DNA of 64,000 nucleotides from Dokdonella sp. GTDB taxonomy: Bacteria > Pseudomonadota > Gammaproteobacteria > Xanthomonadales > Rhodanobacteraceae. Of the stretch, positions 1 through 12,198 are shown one piece after another. The DNA lies in the NCBI GenBank assembly GCA_023228465.1, contig JALOBC010000012.1, forward strand, positions 28,831 through 92,830. The letters are read 5' to 3'. The translations under genes were made by a program, and so were the position numbers. The notes beneath the pieces are model-generated. The model was given only the letters and a program-made list of their open reading frames with translations. It made no database searches and was not told the DNA's origin. Numbering within the stretch: position 1 is the first letter of the stretch; every line of letters starts with the position of its first letter.

Positions 1-479
1 GCCTGGCGCTGCTCCTCGGCACTTTCCGACTGCACGCTCTCACCCCCGCGCATGCGCTCGATCACCGCTTCCAGGCTTTCCTTGTGCGCGCCGGCGGCCT
101 TCAGCGCCGCGCCGAGCTCACCCTTGTCGTCCAGCGCCGCCAGCACGAACAGCTCCGAGGCGATGAAGGCGTCGCCCCGCTGCTGCGCCAGCTTGTCGGT
201 GAGGTTGAGCAGACGCCCAAGCTCGTTGGAGACATTGATGTTGCCTTCCTGCCCGGACACCTTCGGCAGGCGCTCGAGGATCTGGCCGACGCGCGTGCGC
301 AGTGCCGGCACGTTGACCCCGGCCTGGGCGAGCATCGGCACCGTCGAGCCGCCCTGCTGATCGAGCAGCGCCGCCATCACATGGGCAGGCTCGAGCATGT
401 TGTGATCGCGCCCGACAGCCAGCGACTGGGCGTCGGCCAGGGCTTGCTGGAAGCGCGAAGTCAGTTTGTCCATGCGCAT
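1..479 (-). CDS. clpB: ClpB disaggregase, N-terminal part (cut by window edge)
   Basis: ClpB is the hexameric AAA+ disaggregase that works with DnaK in the cytoplasm to rescue aggregated proteins after heat stress. Only about the first 159 residues are inside the window. The protein starts [20 protein letters not shown], the usual ClpB opening, and continues through the double Clp-N substrate-binding domain ([15 protein letters not shown], then a second copy near [19 protein letters not shown]). The ATPase domains lie beyond position 1. The ATG at 479 is preceded by a GAGGAG ribosome-binding site about 12 bases upstream. A heat-shock sigma factor type promoter lies 64-92 bases upstream, which fits the known control of this gene. 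No frame disruption is seen in the visible part. Confidence 0.95.
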   Translation of the reverse strand, partial: MRMDKLTSRFQQALADAQSLAVGRDHNMLEPAHVMAALLDQQGGSTVPMLAQAGVNVPALRTRVGQILERLPKVSGQEGNINVSNELGRLLNLTDKLAQQRGDAFIASELFVLAALDDKGELGAALKAAGAHKESLEAVIERMRGGESVQSESAEEQRQ

Positions 480-542
480 GGGAAGGGGCTCCTCGAATCG
501 GCAATGGAAGACGGCGCCGCGCGGGCACCGCGAATGCGCAGG

Positions 543-571
543 ACATGGGTTTGCATGCGCCCTTCTTCAAG
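543..571 (-). promoter_or_regulatory. Sigma-32 (RpoH) type heat-shock promoter of clpB
   Basis: Read on the minus strand, CTTGAAG (571-565) is followed after 14 bases by ACCCATGT (550-543). This matches the RpoH consensus CTTGAAA / CCCCATNT at nearly every position. Transcription would begin near 536, giving a clpB leader of about 57 bases. The rest of 480-809 shows no gene. Confidence 0.8.
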
Positions 572-809
572 CAATTCAGCGGCCAGCGGGGGCGAGCCGC
601 GACGGGAAACCTGGCAAATGGCGAACGCAGCCCGCTCACTGACCCGTCTCAGCCTGTGAGACAGCGACCACCGACACTGCCTGGCAGGCGGCAAGGGAAT
701 CCCTGTAACCGATGCGCCTCCCGTGAATCCGATGGGCTTGTCAGCCCGTGGATCGGGTTCCAAACCGGCGCCAGCCTGGCGTCACCATGCCACTCAAGGA
801 GAACACCGC

Positions 810-1739
810 ATGAACTGGAAAGCATTGGCTGCACTCACCCTCGCCCTCGGCCTGTTCGCCGCCAGCGCAGGCGCCGCCACCCTGGGCGGCCCCGCCACCG
901 GCCTTTGGGCCAACCCCAACGACGGCGGGCGCGGGTTCAACATCGACATCCAGGGCGACACCATGATCGTGACGACGTTCGTCTACCAGCAGAACGGCGC
1001 ACCGATCTGGTATCTGTCCTCGGGCATCTACAACCACAAGACCGGCGTGTTCACGTCCTCGTATGACAGCTTCAGCAACGGCCAGTGTTTCGGCTGCGTG
1101 CCGCGCAACCCCGACGTCCACTCCGGTGCGGCCGGCCCCATGCGCATCGAGTTTCGCGACAACCAGCATGCGACCATCACCACCCCGGCCGGGCGGCTGT
1201 CGATCCAGAAGTTCAATTACGGATTCCCCACGCCAACGGACATCCTCTATGGCGCGTGGGGTTTCACGATGAATGGAAACGTCATCTACACGTCCGACTG
1301 GGTGTACTTCAACAAGTCCTACCGGAGCGGTGGCGAGGTCTATGCGCAGGGGACCACCATCGATGCCGGGAATCGCCTGGCCCTGGGACAGTACGTCAGT
1401 GCCAGCGTCGGCACCCTGATCCTCGTCGAGTCCGGCTCCTACTACCACGCCTACCAGGTGGACCTGGACGACCGGCGCGGCATGGGACGCGGCTGGGTGT
1501 ACCTCAAGACCTCGACTCCGCGCGGCGACGGTTCGCTCGCCATGGCTTCCAGGATCACCTTCAAGGGTGAACTCGACGGCAAGGCGGCGGCCGCTGCGGG
1601 TCCAAAGTCGGCGCCGATCGATCCGACCGTTGATGCCCTGCAGGCCGGCGACGAGGCCGGTAGCGCCCCGCCTCCGGCCGAGATCGAGGCAAAACTGCTG
1701 GACATGATGGCGGCGATGGAGCGCAAGGCGGCCAATTGA
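810..1739 (+). CDS. Secreted protein of unknown function with a GLWxNPxxGGRGFN motif
   Basis: This 309-residue protein has a clear signal peptide (MNWKALAALTLALGLFAASA, cleaved after about residue 22). The mature part opens with GLWANPNDGGRGFNIDIQGD and shortly after has GAPIWYLSSG. I associate this GLW...GRGFN...WYL pairing with uncharacterised secreted proteins of Gammaproteobacteria, where it can be repeated. A second, weaker unit may begin around ILYGAWGFTMNGNVIYTSDW. The last 60 residues are low-complexity Ala/Pro/Asp-rich and probably disordered. The start at 810 is chosen because AAGGAG sits eight bases upstream and the signal peptide begins there; an in-frame start at 723 would add an implausible leader. 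It is monocistronic, with an intrinsic terminator 44 bases after the stop. Function unknown. Confidence 0.85.
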   Translation: MNWKALAALTLALGLFAASAGAATLGGPATGLWANPNDGGRGFNIDIQGDTMIVTTFVYQQNGAPIWYLSSGIYNHKTGVFTSSYDSFSNGQCFGCVPRNPDVHSGAAGPMRIEFRDNQHATITTPAGRLSIQKFNYGFPTPTDILYGAWGFTMNGNVIYTSDWVYFNKSYRSGGEVYAQGTTIDAGNRLALGQYVSASVGTLILVESGSYYHAYQVDLDDRRGMGRGWVYLKTSTPRGDGSLAMASRITFKGELDGKAAAAAGPKSAPIDPTVDALQAGDEAGSAPPPAEIEAKLLDMMAAMERKAAN

Positions 1740-1782
1740 TGCGGGGTCGCCAGCCATGCTCCACGTAGTGGTTCTGCACCCC

Positions 1783-1817
1783 ACCCCGGCCTTCCAATTC
1801 GGTAGGTCGGGGTTTTT
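1783..1817 (+). terminator. Rho-independent terminator
   Basis: ACCCCGGCCT (1783-1792) pairs with AGGTCGGGGT (1804-1813), ten pairs including one G-U, around an 11-base loop, and runs directly into TTTTT (1813-1817). It lies 44 bases after the stop of the secreted protein at 810-1739. Confidence 0.85.
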
Positions 1818-2298
1818 GCCGCTCTCCCCCGGGTAGAACCCGGAGAGGGTCGCCCCGTCGGCTCGGACGTGAAGCTGGAGGACTGCGAAGCAGGCACATC
1901 TGGCAGGGGCGACTCTCAATTGGCACATTTCAATCCTGAAATGACGCTACGATCGTGATGCCGTGCCGCAAGATCTCCCCGCAGATGCTGACGGCCGCCT
2001 GAGCCCAAAAATTCCGTTGGTGGAACTGGGAGTCCGCCAGGCACGGAGGGGGCGAAGCATGCGACGCCCCGCCAGCGCCGCCTCACGGGTGGCTCTTCCC
2101 TTTGTGCTCAATGCTGCGATGGGCGCGCTTGTGGCAAATTCTCCAGGGCCTTCGGGCTCGAGTGCACCTGAGCTGACATGTTCCGTTGACGGGGTGATGG
2201 AGTCCGTCACGCAAGCGACGAGGGCGCTCCCGAGGCGCCCTCGCGACAGATCAGAAGAACGACAGGCACGGGCATTGCAACCGCCTGACTCATAGCCC
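1818..2298. other. Gene-poor stretch, no supported gene
   Basis: Open frames exist on both strands here, but none has a convincing ribosome-binding site, domain or family resemblance. Two perfect hairpins are visible. One is CATTTCA/TGAAATG with a four-base loop at 1926-1943. The other is GAGGGCGC/GCGCCCTC at 2220-2242, which lies 57 bases past the stop of the minus-strand gene at 2299 and may act as an mRNA 3' end, though it lacks a T run. Confidence 0.5.
2220..2242 (-). terminator. GC-rich hairpin, possible mRNA 3' end
   Basis: An eight-base-pair perfect stem (GAGGGCGC 2220-2227, GCGCCCTC 2235-2242) with a seven-base loop lies just downstream of the gene at 2299-2604. No T run follows on that strand, so it is at most a weak or factor-assisted terminator. 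Confidence 0.35.
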
Positions 2299-2604
2299 CT
2301 ACACCACGCGACGCTCGGATGGGGCAATGGCCACGAAGTCCGCAAGCGCGGCGATGTCGAAGTAGGGATCGGGCTTGCCCTTGTGCCGCGCGTACAAGGC
2401 GGCTGCGCGGGCATCGAGCGCGGCCACCTGCTCGCGTTGCGCCGGCGTCATCGCGTCGCGCAAGGCGTGCAGCGCCTTGCGGTAGCCCACGTCGCCGGCG
2501 GTCCCGGGCATGCCCGGCGCCCAATGCTCAAGGCCGAGCCAACAGCCGCGCAAGCAATGCGCGATCCGCCGAGCTGAGCTCAAGTTGTCGAACGGGGTGG
2601 CCAT
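2299..2604 (-). CDS. Small hypothetical protein, 101 residues
   Basis: I do not recognise a family. The protein starts MATPFDNLSSARRIAHCLRG, is rich in Ala and Arg, and has an amphipathic helical middle (GYRKALHALRDAMTPAQREQ) and no membrane segment or signal peptide. It lies 127 bases downstream of the PcfJ/HIRAN plus membrane-protein pair on the same strand, so it could be a third member of that unit. No obvious Shine-Dalgarno sequence precedes the ATG at 2604. Protein-like composition and the lack of a better competing frame support it as a gene. Confidence 0.55.
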   Translation of the reverse strand: MATPFDNLSSARRIAHCLRGCWLGLEHWAPGMPGTAGDVGYRKALHALRDAMTPAQREQVAALDARAAALYARHKGKPDPYFDIAALADFVAIAPSERRVV

Positions 2605-2731
2605 TCTTGGGAGTTATGCCTCGAAGCCGAACCGGTTGGAATCGCACGAGTCCAACATGCGCCGACTCAAGCCCGGGCGTTCGCGTCCATTCATGATTCC
2701 GCCAAGGGAGACACCGGGACGACGGCTCTCC

Positions 2732-3547
2732 TCAACCGCCGCCCCAGCCCAGAATGAAGGCGATCAGGACGATGAATGGGTGACGAAAGACGAACACCAC
2801 GACCGCCACCAGCACCGCGATCAGCGCTGCCAGGGCCGGAGCGGCGAGGATCGCTGCGAGGATCGCGGCCGCAAGGAAGACACCCAGACCGACTTCAATC
2901 GCGCGGATGACGCGCTTCTTGCCCGCGGCATTCGCCCCGCCCTCGGCAGGCGCGGTCGTTGCGACCGCCGTGAGGCGCGCTTGCTGCTGCCGGATCCATG
3001 CCGAGAGCGCGGCCGCCGGTTCGGTAATGTCGGGGCTGAACGTGAACGACAGTTCGATCGAGTCGCCTGGCGCGCCTCGCGCCGGGTCGGGAACCGAGTC
3101 CAGTGCGGCCACGACGCGCGTGGTGAATTCGCGAAGCTGGATCAGCAGCGAGAAGTACAGCGCGTCCATGCGCGGCGCGGCGGCATGTATGGCGGGCTGG
3201 CCGGCGCCCTGGGCCAGCTGCTGGCGGCGCTCGACCAGTTCGCTCGCAAAATGGGCCAGCCGCCCGGCGATTCGACGCATGTCCGCGTCCGGGATGTCCG
3301 GGTTCTCCAGGCCCTGTCTCAACGGCCCATTCATCCACGCAGTCAGGCGTTCCACCCAGGCGGCCAATGCGGCGTTCTCCGCTTGCAGCAGCGCGCTGCA
3401 ACGATTCACGTCGTTGGCGTGCAGCACGCGCGTGACGATCGGCAGCGGCGCGCGGATATCACGTTCCAGCCACGCGATCAGCGTCGCCCACTCGACCCGC
3501 AGGACTTCCAGGTGCTGCGGCAACCGCGCGGCATCGTTCATCTTCAC
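2732..3547 (-). CDS. Membrane-anchored protein of unknown function coupled to the PcfJ/HIRAN gene
   Basis: This 271-residue protein has a helical soluble N-terminal region of about 200 residues (long Ala/Leu/Arg-rich helices, for example RRIAGRLAHFASELVERRQQ) and ends in two or three closely spaced hydrophobic segments, about residues 213-262 (GLGVFLAAAILAAILAAPAL and RHPFIVLIAFILGWGGG). No signal peptide is present, so it is probably tail-anchored in the inner membrane with a cytoplasmic body. Its GTG start overlaps the TGA of the upstream gene as GTGA, which implies translational coupling; an ATG two codons in (3541) is the alternative start. No family is recognised. The layout, a cytoplasmic sensor-like domain ahead of a C-terminal membrane hairpin, recalls membrane effectors of phage-defence systems, but that is inference only. 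Confidence 0.8.
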   Translation of the reverse strand: MKMNDAARLPQHLEVLRVEWATLIAWLERDIRAPLPIVTRVLHANDVNRCSALLQAENAALAAWVERLTAWMNGPLRQGLENPDIPDADMRRIAGRLAHFASELVERRQQLAQGAGQPAIHAAAPRMDALYFSLLIQLREFTTRVVAALDSVPDPARGAPGDSIELSFTFSPDITEPAAALSAWIRQQQARLTAVATTAPAEGGANAAGKKRVIRAIEVGLGVFLAAAILAAILAAPALAALIAVLVAVVVFVFRHPFIVLIAFILGWGGG

Positions 3548-5550
3548 CCTCCTGCCGGCAGAGGCAAGACCTGCGCCGGTTCGATCGCGACCTCCACCGC
3601 ATTCCAGTGGCTGCCTTCGCGGTTCACGCCCACGATGCGCGCCTGCAGCGCGTGGCCTCGATCCAGCCGTTCGGCGATGGATGCGTTGGAGGCACGCGGA
3701 ACATAGCCAAGCTTCCGGCCCTGCCAGTCGATGCGGACGGCGCGGACATCGTAGGGATTGGCCGGCTCACGCGCGAGTTCGAGGACGTCGCCGATCGCAA
3801 GGCGCGACAGGAGCTGGGGTCCGGTGGCGTGGCCGAAGCCGGCGATATTTCCTGAATAGAGCGTCGCCGGGCGCCGGACCCGCTGCGGATTGCGCTGGCA
3901 CCAGTCGAGCACCTGGCGAAGTTCCTGGCGCGAACGGGCATCGAGCGTGCGCACGATCCGGGGCGCGCGGACATCACGCCTCGCGGCATGGCGATCGTGG
4001 TTGACGCGCGCCTCTTCGCCGGCCTCGCGCCGTCGCTCGGCCAGATCCGGATGATTGAGCGCCTGCATCACGCGCGCGGCAAGTCGCTGCATGGCAGGAC
4101 CGGGCGCCGCGTTGCAGGGGCCGCGCAACTGGTCGAGCACGTAGCGGACCTCGCCTTCGAATCCCTCCAATGCGAAAAGTGCCGTCGCCCGCTCCCCATC
4201 GGAGCCCTCCAGGTGGAAGATGCGATCACCGTGCAGCGCGCACTCTTCCCAGTAGCTGCCGACGCAGTGGTGCATCGCCACGCCTTCATCGGCCAGGGAT
4301 TCCTGCGTGACGAGCTCGCGCGCCATTTCCTCCCGCGGCACCTCCAGCACACCGATCAGCGGCATGACCGCGTCGGGAATGTCGTCCCTGGCCGTCACGC
4401 GGGCCGGTGCGGCCGCCGCGGGCTGCCGGTGCCAGCGCAGCGAGGCGTCGAGCAGGGACAGCGGCCCGCGCCGCCCCAGCCAGGCGGCGCCTAGATCCCG
4501 CGCTTCGAGATCGTCAAAGCCTGCCGGCAGCGGTCCGTCTGCGAGCGCGGCGCGCAGGAAATCCGCAGTGTCGCGAAGCGCCTGCTCCAGATGCTCGGGT
4601 ACGCGCCGTTCCAGTGCATCCCAGGTTGCGTTCCAGCCCCTCGCGAACAGCCGCGCCGCGCGTTCCACTCCGCTGGCGGCGGTGAGATCGAGTTGCAGGG
4701 CGTGCAAGCACTGCAGTCGATCCTCGACTTCGCCCGGGACTTGCGGTCGCGCCTGGGCAGGCAGCGCATCGAGCAGCTTCAGGATCTCGCCCGGTACATG
4801 CCCGGCGCGCCAGGGCTGGCGCAGCAGCGGCGAGCGCACCAGGGCGCGGCTGATTCCATAGTGATCGGCCAGCGCGCCGGTCAGGTCGCGGCCGCGGTCG
4901 ATCGCCTCCAGCACGGCCGACGCCGACGCGCCCGCCGGCGCCGTGCGCGAGGCGTCGCGACCGAACAGGTCCGGCCAGTTGCCCATGTCGAGCAGCAGGC
5001 GCGGCACCAGCGCCGGGAAGCGCGCCAGCGCCTGCATGCGGTACGTGCGCAGCGGTTCGGGCAGCGTTGCCAGGCGGTTGTAATTGCCGACCGACCCGAA
5101 GAACGGCCCCGGCGCCTCCAGCCAACCGAGGAGGTCCAGCACCCGCTGGTCCAGCTGGCTGGCGAAGGCCCTGATCGCATGCTGCAGCGGATGACCCCAG
5201 GACACCGCCCAGCGCGGCACCGGCACCACCGGCGCATCGCGCAGCCAGGTGACCGAACCACCCGCGATCGACCCGGAAGGCGGTTGGTCCACGCGCGCGA
5301 GGCGCACGCGCAGCTTCGCCGAAAGGCGCGCCTCGCCATGACGCGCCGCGTCCATGCACAACGCATGCACGGCGCCGTTCGCGTCGAGCAGCCAGAGCCA
5401 GCAATGCTGCTGCGCGTCGGCGCGCGAGAAGAAGTGGCGCGCCTCGACCCACACCTGGGCCGCGCTGCCCGGCGAGCGCGGGCGAAGCACGGCCCGTGCC
5501 GCGTCGGCGGCCAGCGCAGACGGCGGCTGAATAACCGGATGATCGATCAC
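3544..5550 (-). CDS. PcfJ-like domain protein with C-terminal HIRAN domain
   Basis: A 668-residue cytoplasmic protein. Around residues 425-500 it carries the PcfJ-like signature: MHHCVGSYWEECALHGDRIF, then GERATALFAL and QLRGPCNAAPGPAMQRLAAR (conserved HCVGxY, a later Cys, RATxxL, and QxxGxxNxxP). Residues about 567-650 form a HIRAN domain (GDVLELAREPANPYDVRAVR followed by GRKLGYVPRASNASIAERLD), a fold that in Rad5/HLTF proteins binds DNA ends. PcfJ is named after a gene of the enterococcal conjugative plasmid pCF10; its biochemical role is unknown. The N-terminal 400 residues are helical and unrecognised. It starts with GTG at 5550 and is coupled by GTGA to a membrane protein. No conjugation genes are nearby. 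Combined with DNA-end binding and the neighbouring restriction enzyme, this suggests a DNA-surveillance or defence role, which is inference. Confidence 0.85.
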   Translation of the reverse strand: MIDHPVIQPPSALAADAARAVLRPRSPGSAAQVWVEARHFFSRADAQQHCWLWLLDANGAVHALCMDAARHGEARLSAKLRVRLARVDQPPSGSIAGGSVTWLRDAPVVPVPRWAVSWGHPLQHAIRAFASQLDQRVLDLLGWLEAPGPFFGSVGNYNRLATLPEPLRTYRMQALARFPALVPRLLLDMGNWPDLFGRDASRTAPAGASASAVLEAIDRGRDLTGALADHYGISRALVRSPLLRQPWRAGHVPGEILKLLDALPAQARPQVPGEVEDRLQCLHALQLDLTAASGVERAARLFARGWNATWDALERRVPEHLEQALRDTADFLRAALADGPLPAGFDDLEARDLGAAWLGRRGPLSLLDASLRWHRQPAAAAPARVTARDDIPDAVMPLIGVLEVPREEMARELVTQESLADEGVAMHHCVGSYWEECALHGDRIFHLEGSDGERATALFALEGFEGEVRYVLDQLRGPCNAAPGPAMQRLAARVMQALNHPDLAERRREAGEEARVNHDRHAARRDVRAPRIVRTLDARSRQELRQVLDWCQRNPQRVRRPATLYSGNIAGFGHATGPQLLSRLAIGDVLELAREPANPYDVRAVRIDWQGRKLGYVPRASNASIAERLDRGHALQARIVGVNREGSHWNAVEVAIEPAQVLPLPAGG

Positions 5551-6090
5551 TGTGTGCCAGCCCCTGCTCCGCTACAGCGAGAACCGGAGCTTGCAGGTGC
5601 GCGGTCTCAGAAGCTGCGACGGTGCTACCCTTCCTGCGCCATCGGAAGGGGATGCGCTGGAGGCCGGCCGCGCAGTTGATTACCTTGCGTTCGCCGCGTT
5701 GTCGTCGCAAACCGCCTGGCTTGCTGGTCACACCCAGGCGTCCCGCGCTGCCCTACGTACACGTGTTAACGCTGGGTGGAAGACGCGCTGCCCGGAGCGC
5801 CCATCGGGCCTGTCGCACCGGGGGTCCGATCGAGCCCGCCGGACCGGCTGGATCGATCGGGCCGGGATCACCCGAGGGTCCGCTGGATCGGAATCGCCCG
5901 CGGGACCGGCCGGGGCAATGGGGCCGGGATCGCCTGGCGGGCCTGCCGGGCCGATTCCCGAGCGGGCTGCCGCCAGCGCAGGCCAGCGCCTTCTCCCGGG
6001 GCCGGACGGCCATGCTGGTGGCCATTGCCGTCCTGATCGGCTTCATTCTTCTGGGCGCGATGCTCGGCTGATCGGTCGCAGGTCCACTGC
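5551..6090. other. Gap with collagen-like Gly-Xaa-Yaa coding traces in shifting frames
   Basis: No intact gene is supported. On the plus strand, Gly-Pro-rich triplet patterns appear in three frames in succession between about 5795 and 5965 (for example GPIEPAGPAGSIGPGSPEGP, then GPAGAMGPGSPGGPAGPIPE one frame over). A hydrophobic tail MLVAIAVLIGFILLGAMLG ends at 6071. This could be the remains of a collagen-like surface gene broken by small indels, or simply GC-rich repeat sequence. The 450-base open frame 5622-6071 that ends in the hydrophobic tail is the only weak gene candidate. Confidence 0.4.
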
Positions 6091-10143
<4,053 letters not shown>

Positions 10144-10391
10144 GCGGTTCCCCCTGCAGGTGGTCGAGTGTAGGCGAGGCGCGGATGGAGGTCACGCCGC
10201 AGCCGGATCGGGCGACACGCGCGGCGCGCGATCCCCGGTCCCCAGGGTTGGAAGCGTGCTGCGGTGGGGCGCGCCAGCGCGATGTGCAGCACGCGCAGCT
10301 GACGCGCGCACCCCAAACAGGCGATAATTGCCGACTTTCCCCGCGGGAACGCGCGCCATCGGCGCGTGCTTCCGCTTGCCCGGAGTCAGGC

Positions 10392-12051
<1,660 letters not shown>

Positions 12052-12061
12052 GGCTGGCATG

Positions 12062-12093
12062 GACCGCGGGCCGGCGACCCGGTCCCGGCGGTC
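12062..12093. terminator. Hairpin between convergent genes
   Basis: GACCGC (12062-12067) and GCGGTC (12088-12093) form a stem that can extend by GGG/CCC past one bulge, ten bases after the ettA stop and facing the convergent sulfatase gene. No T run follows, so terminator activity is uncertain. Confidence 0.3.
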
Positions 12094-12198
12094 TCGTGGC
12101 TCGACCCGGCTACCGCTGGAGCGGCGCAGCGTCACGGCTACGGCCGCGGCGCATCTGCCATCCCGCGTCGGCCGCGCAGGGCCGAGCTGCCAAGGCAG

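Noticed and set aside
1947-2414. 155-codon minus-strand open frame in the gene-poor region
   Set aside because: Ser/Pro/Arg-rich translation without a ribosome-binding site or recognisable domain, and it overlaps the better-supported small gene at 2299-2604.
3544-5550. Conjugative element inferred from the PcfJ-like domain
   Set aside because: No relaxase, type IV secretion, oriT or integrase gene accompanies it; PcfJ-like proteins also occur outside plasmids.
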